NCBI RefSeq assembly: GCF_013166655.1
Contig: NZ_JABKCA010000008.1
Coordinates: 1-64,000 of the forward strand
From: Lentimicrobium sp. L6
GTDB lineage: Bacteria > Bacteroidota > Bacteroidia > Bacteroidales > UBA12170
Length of the DNA stretch: 64,000 nt
Reading direction: 5' to 3'
Made by a program: the position numbers and the translations under genes. The notes beneath the pieces are model-generated. The model saw only the letters and a list, made by a program, of their open reading frames with translations, did no database searches and was not told the origin of the DNA. How positions within the stretch are numbered: the first letter of the stretch is position 1; each line of letters begins with the position of its first letter. Below are positions 62,834 through 64,000 of this stretch, piece after piece.

Positions 62834-63688
62834 ATGGTAAAAATTATAGAAACTCCTAGGGATGCCATGCAAGGCATCGAAGAATTCATTCCAACGACGA
62901 AAAAAATTGCATTTATTAATGCATTACTCAAAGTTGGCTTTGATACTTTAGACTTTGGAAGCTTTGTGTCTCCCAAAGCCATTCCCCAATTGGCTGATAC
63001 TAGAGATGTGGTTGAGCAGCTTGAATTCGCAAATACAAAAACAGAACTTCTTGCTATTATTGGTAATAAAAGAGGTGCTGAAGACGCCAGTCAATTCTCC
63101 CAAATCAAATATTTGGGCTATCCCTACTCTATTTCTGAGACTTTTTTAAAAGTAAATATCAATAGTAATTTCGAGAAAGCTTATCACGATGTCTCTGAAA
63201 TACAAAATATTTGTCAGAGGAATCAACAGGAGTTGGTAGTCTATATTTCAAATGCATTTGGTAATATTTATGGAGATGACTGGTCACCAGAAATTGTTCA
63301 CGAGCATGTAAGTAAACTTAATAAGATTGGCGTAAAGATTATTCCATTATCTGACACCTCTGGAGTTGGACAAGAAGATACTATTTCCAATGCATTTAAA
63401 GCAGTTGTAAATGAATTTACTCAAATAGAATTTGGAGCACATTTACATACACATATCGGAAATTGGAAAGCCAATGTAAATGCTGCTTTTGAAGCTGGCT
63501 GCAGAAGATTCGATACCGTAATGAATGGACTTGGAGGCTGCCCGATGACTGCTAAAAAGCTAGTTGGAAACTTACCTACCATGGATTTTCTGAACTATCT
63601 AGAAGATAGAAACGAAGAGCATCATTTAAATATGACCGCACTAAATGAAGCCTTTTTCTTGGAAGCTCAAACTTTTCCTACTCGCTAA
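62834..63688 (+). CDS. Hydroxymethylglutaryl-CoA lyase
   Basis: A 284-aa DRE-TIM enzyme splitting HMG-CoA into acetyl-CoA and acetoacetate, the last step of leucine breakdown. Motifs: IIETPRDAMQGIEEFIPT (metal Asp, near 6), FDTLDFGSFVSPKAIPQ (near 36), the metal HLHTHIGNWKANV (near 200) and the mobile catalytic-Cys loop GLGGCPMT (near 234). All catalytic residues seem present. A possible TAATTTCG box lies near 62791. It is convergent with the trmH gene at the window edge. Confidence 0.9.
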   Translation: MVKIIETPRDAMQGIEEFIPTTKKIAFINALLKVGFDTLDFGSFVSPKAIPQLADTRDVVEQLEFANTKTELLAIIGNKRGAEDASQFSQIKYLGYPYSISETFLKVNINSNFEKAYHDVSEIQNICQRNQQELVVYISNAFGNIYGDDWSPEIVHEHVSKLNKIGVKIIPLSDTSGVGQEDTISNAFKAVVNEFTQIEFGAHLHTHIGNWKANVNAAFEAGCRRFDTVMNGLGGCPMTAKKLVGNLPTMDFLNYLEDRNEEHHLNMTALNEAFFLEAQTFPTR

Positions 63689-63701
63689 TAGATTTCTCTT
63701 C

Positions 63702-64000
63702 TTATACAGTCCCAAACAATCTATTTTCAATTTGTTCAGAACTCTTCACTACCGATTTTGCCCAAGTTACTAATACATCTATTTTTTCTTCTTCAGAAAG
63801 TTTCCAATCTAATTCGGAAGCTCTCATCTTCTCACTCAAATGATGCATGCAAAGTGCAGCAGAAACAGAAATATTAAAGCTTTCTGTAAAACCATACATG
63901 GGTATTTTCATATGCACATCGGCATGATTAATGGCATCCTCTGATAAACCTTCCATTTCAGTTCCAAAGACTAATGCAGTCTTTTTTGAGATGTCTAATT
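63702..64000 (-). CDS. trmH: tRNA (guanosine-2'-O-)-methyltransferase TrmH, partial
   Basis: The 3' portion of a SPOUT methylase; the gene continues beyond the right end of the window and the frame is open to base 64000 (...LDISKKTALVFGTEMEGLS). Motif 2 is FGTEMEGLSEDAI and motif 3 IPMYGFTESFNISVSAAL, the latter matching the TrmH-type IPM.G..ES.N.SV.AAL. The C-terminal helical extension fits TrmH, which methylates G18 of tRNA. It differs from the SpoU protein at 23612-24154 (PQYGTKHSLNIS), so the genome has at least two paralogues. Confidence 0.85.
   Translation of the reverse strand, partial: LDISKKTALVFGTEMEGLSEDAINHADVHMKIPMYGFTESFNISVSAALCMHHLSEKMRASELDWKLSEEEKIDVLVTWAKSVVKSSEQIENRLFGTV

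Noticed and set aside
1-64000. CRISPR arrays, rRNA genes, prophage or integrase genes
   Set aside because: I looked for regularly spaced repeats, rRNA motifs and phage structural genes and saw none.

Overview
The window is a single low-GC chromosomal stretch from a member of the Bacteroidota, probably marine or environmental. The evidence is a recurrent TAnnTTTG(C) promoter -7 box upstream of many genes on both strands, two secreted enzymes with type IX secretion (T9SS) C-terminal sorting domains, ribosomal protein THX, an OmpA/TPR outer-membrane protein, several small outer-membrane beta-barrels and numerous SPII lipoproteins. I cannot name a genus from sequence alone. Most of the window is ordinary core genome; the left 4.5 kb and 19-21 kb are accessory.

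Layout. 0-4.4 kb: accessory segment on the minus strand with a RhuM-family protein, a 5'-truncated AbiEii-type gene, an unknown 234-aa protein, two related small lipoproteins and a duplicated 3' end of the methylmalonyl-CoA mutase gene. 4.5-8.6 kb: methylmalonyl-CoA mutase, both subunits. 9-10.8 kb: a small conserved protein, two palindromic repeat elements and pcm. 10.8-19 kb: envelope/exopolysaccharide genes (Gfo/Idh oxidoreductase, lipoprotein, polyprenyl glycosylphosphotransferase, large membrane protein, methyltransferase, GT2). 19.4-20.8 kb: a dead IS4-type element with inverted repeats and a decayed 9-bp target duplication. 20.8-28.3 kb: OmpA/TPR protein, SpoU methylase, tRNA-Arg(ACG), dapA and a T9SS-exported M14 carboxypeptidase. 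28.5-33.1 kb: tyrosine catabolism (hmgA, hppD, fahA, flavin reductase). 33.2-39.3 kb: a T9SS subtilase and a histidine kinase/response regulator pair. 39.6-44.2 kb: pfkA, tnaA and trpB, the last two convergent and both with leader sequences. 44.4-53.4 kb: two beta-barrels, apbE, clpC, gyrA and a TPR protein. 53.8-64 kb: cspA, THX, a beta-barrel, an HNH protein overlapping a peptide-binding lipoprotein, a CDF transporter, a GH3/serine-hydrolase fusion, a prohibitin, HMG-CoA lyase and a partial trmH.

The most informative regulatory features are: (1) a 17-codon leader ORF with three consecutive Trp codons followed by an intrinsic terminator upstream of an isolated trpB, a classical attenuator architecture; (2) a 27-codon leader ORF plus hairpin upstream of the neighbouring tnaA; (3) a textbook intrinsic terminator lying inside the lipoprotein-signal codons of the peptide-binding-protein gene that overlaps the HNH gene; (4) an 11-bp tandem repeat next to the start of the two-component operon; and (5) an approximately 222-bp duplication of the mutase 3' end plus terminator bracketing the two lipoprotein genes. 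Metabolically the window joins amino-acid breakdown (Tyr, Trp, propionyl/methylmalonyl, HMG-CoA) with secreted proteolysis, consistent with a protein-degrading heterotroph; that lifestyle statement is inference.
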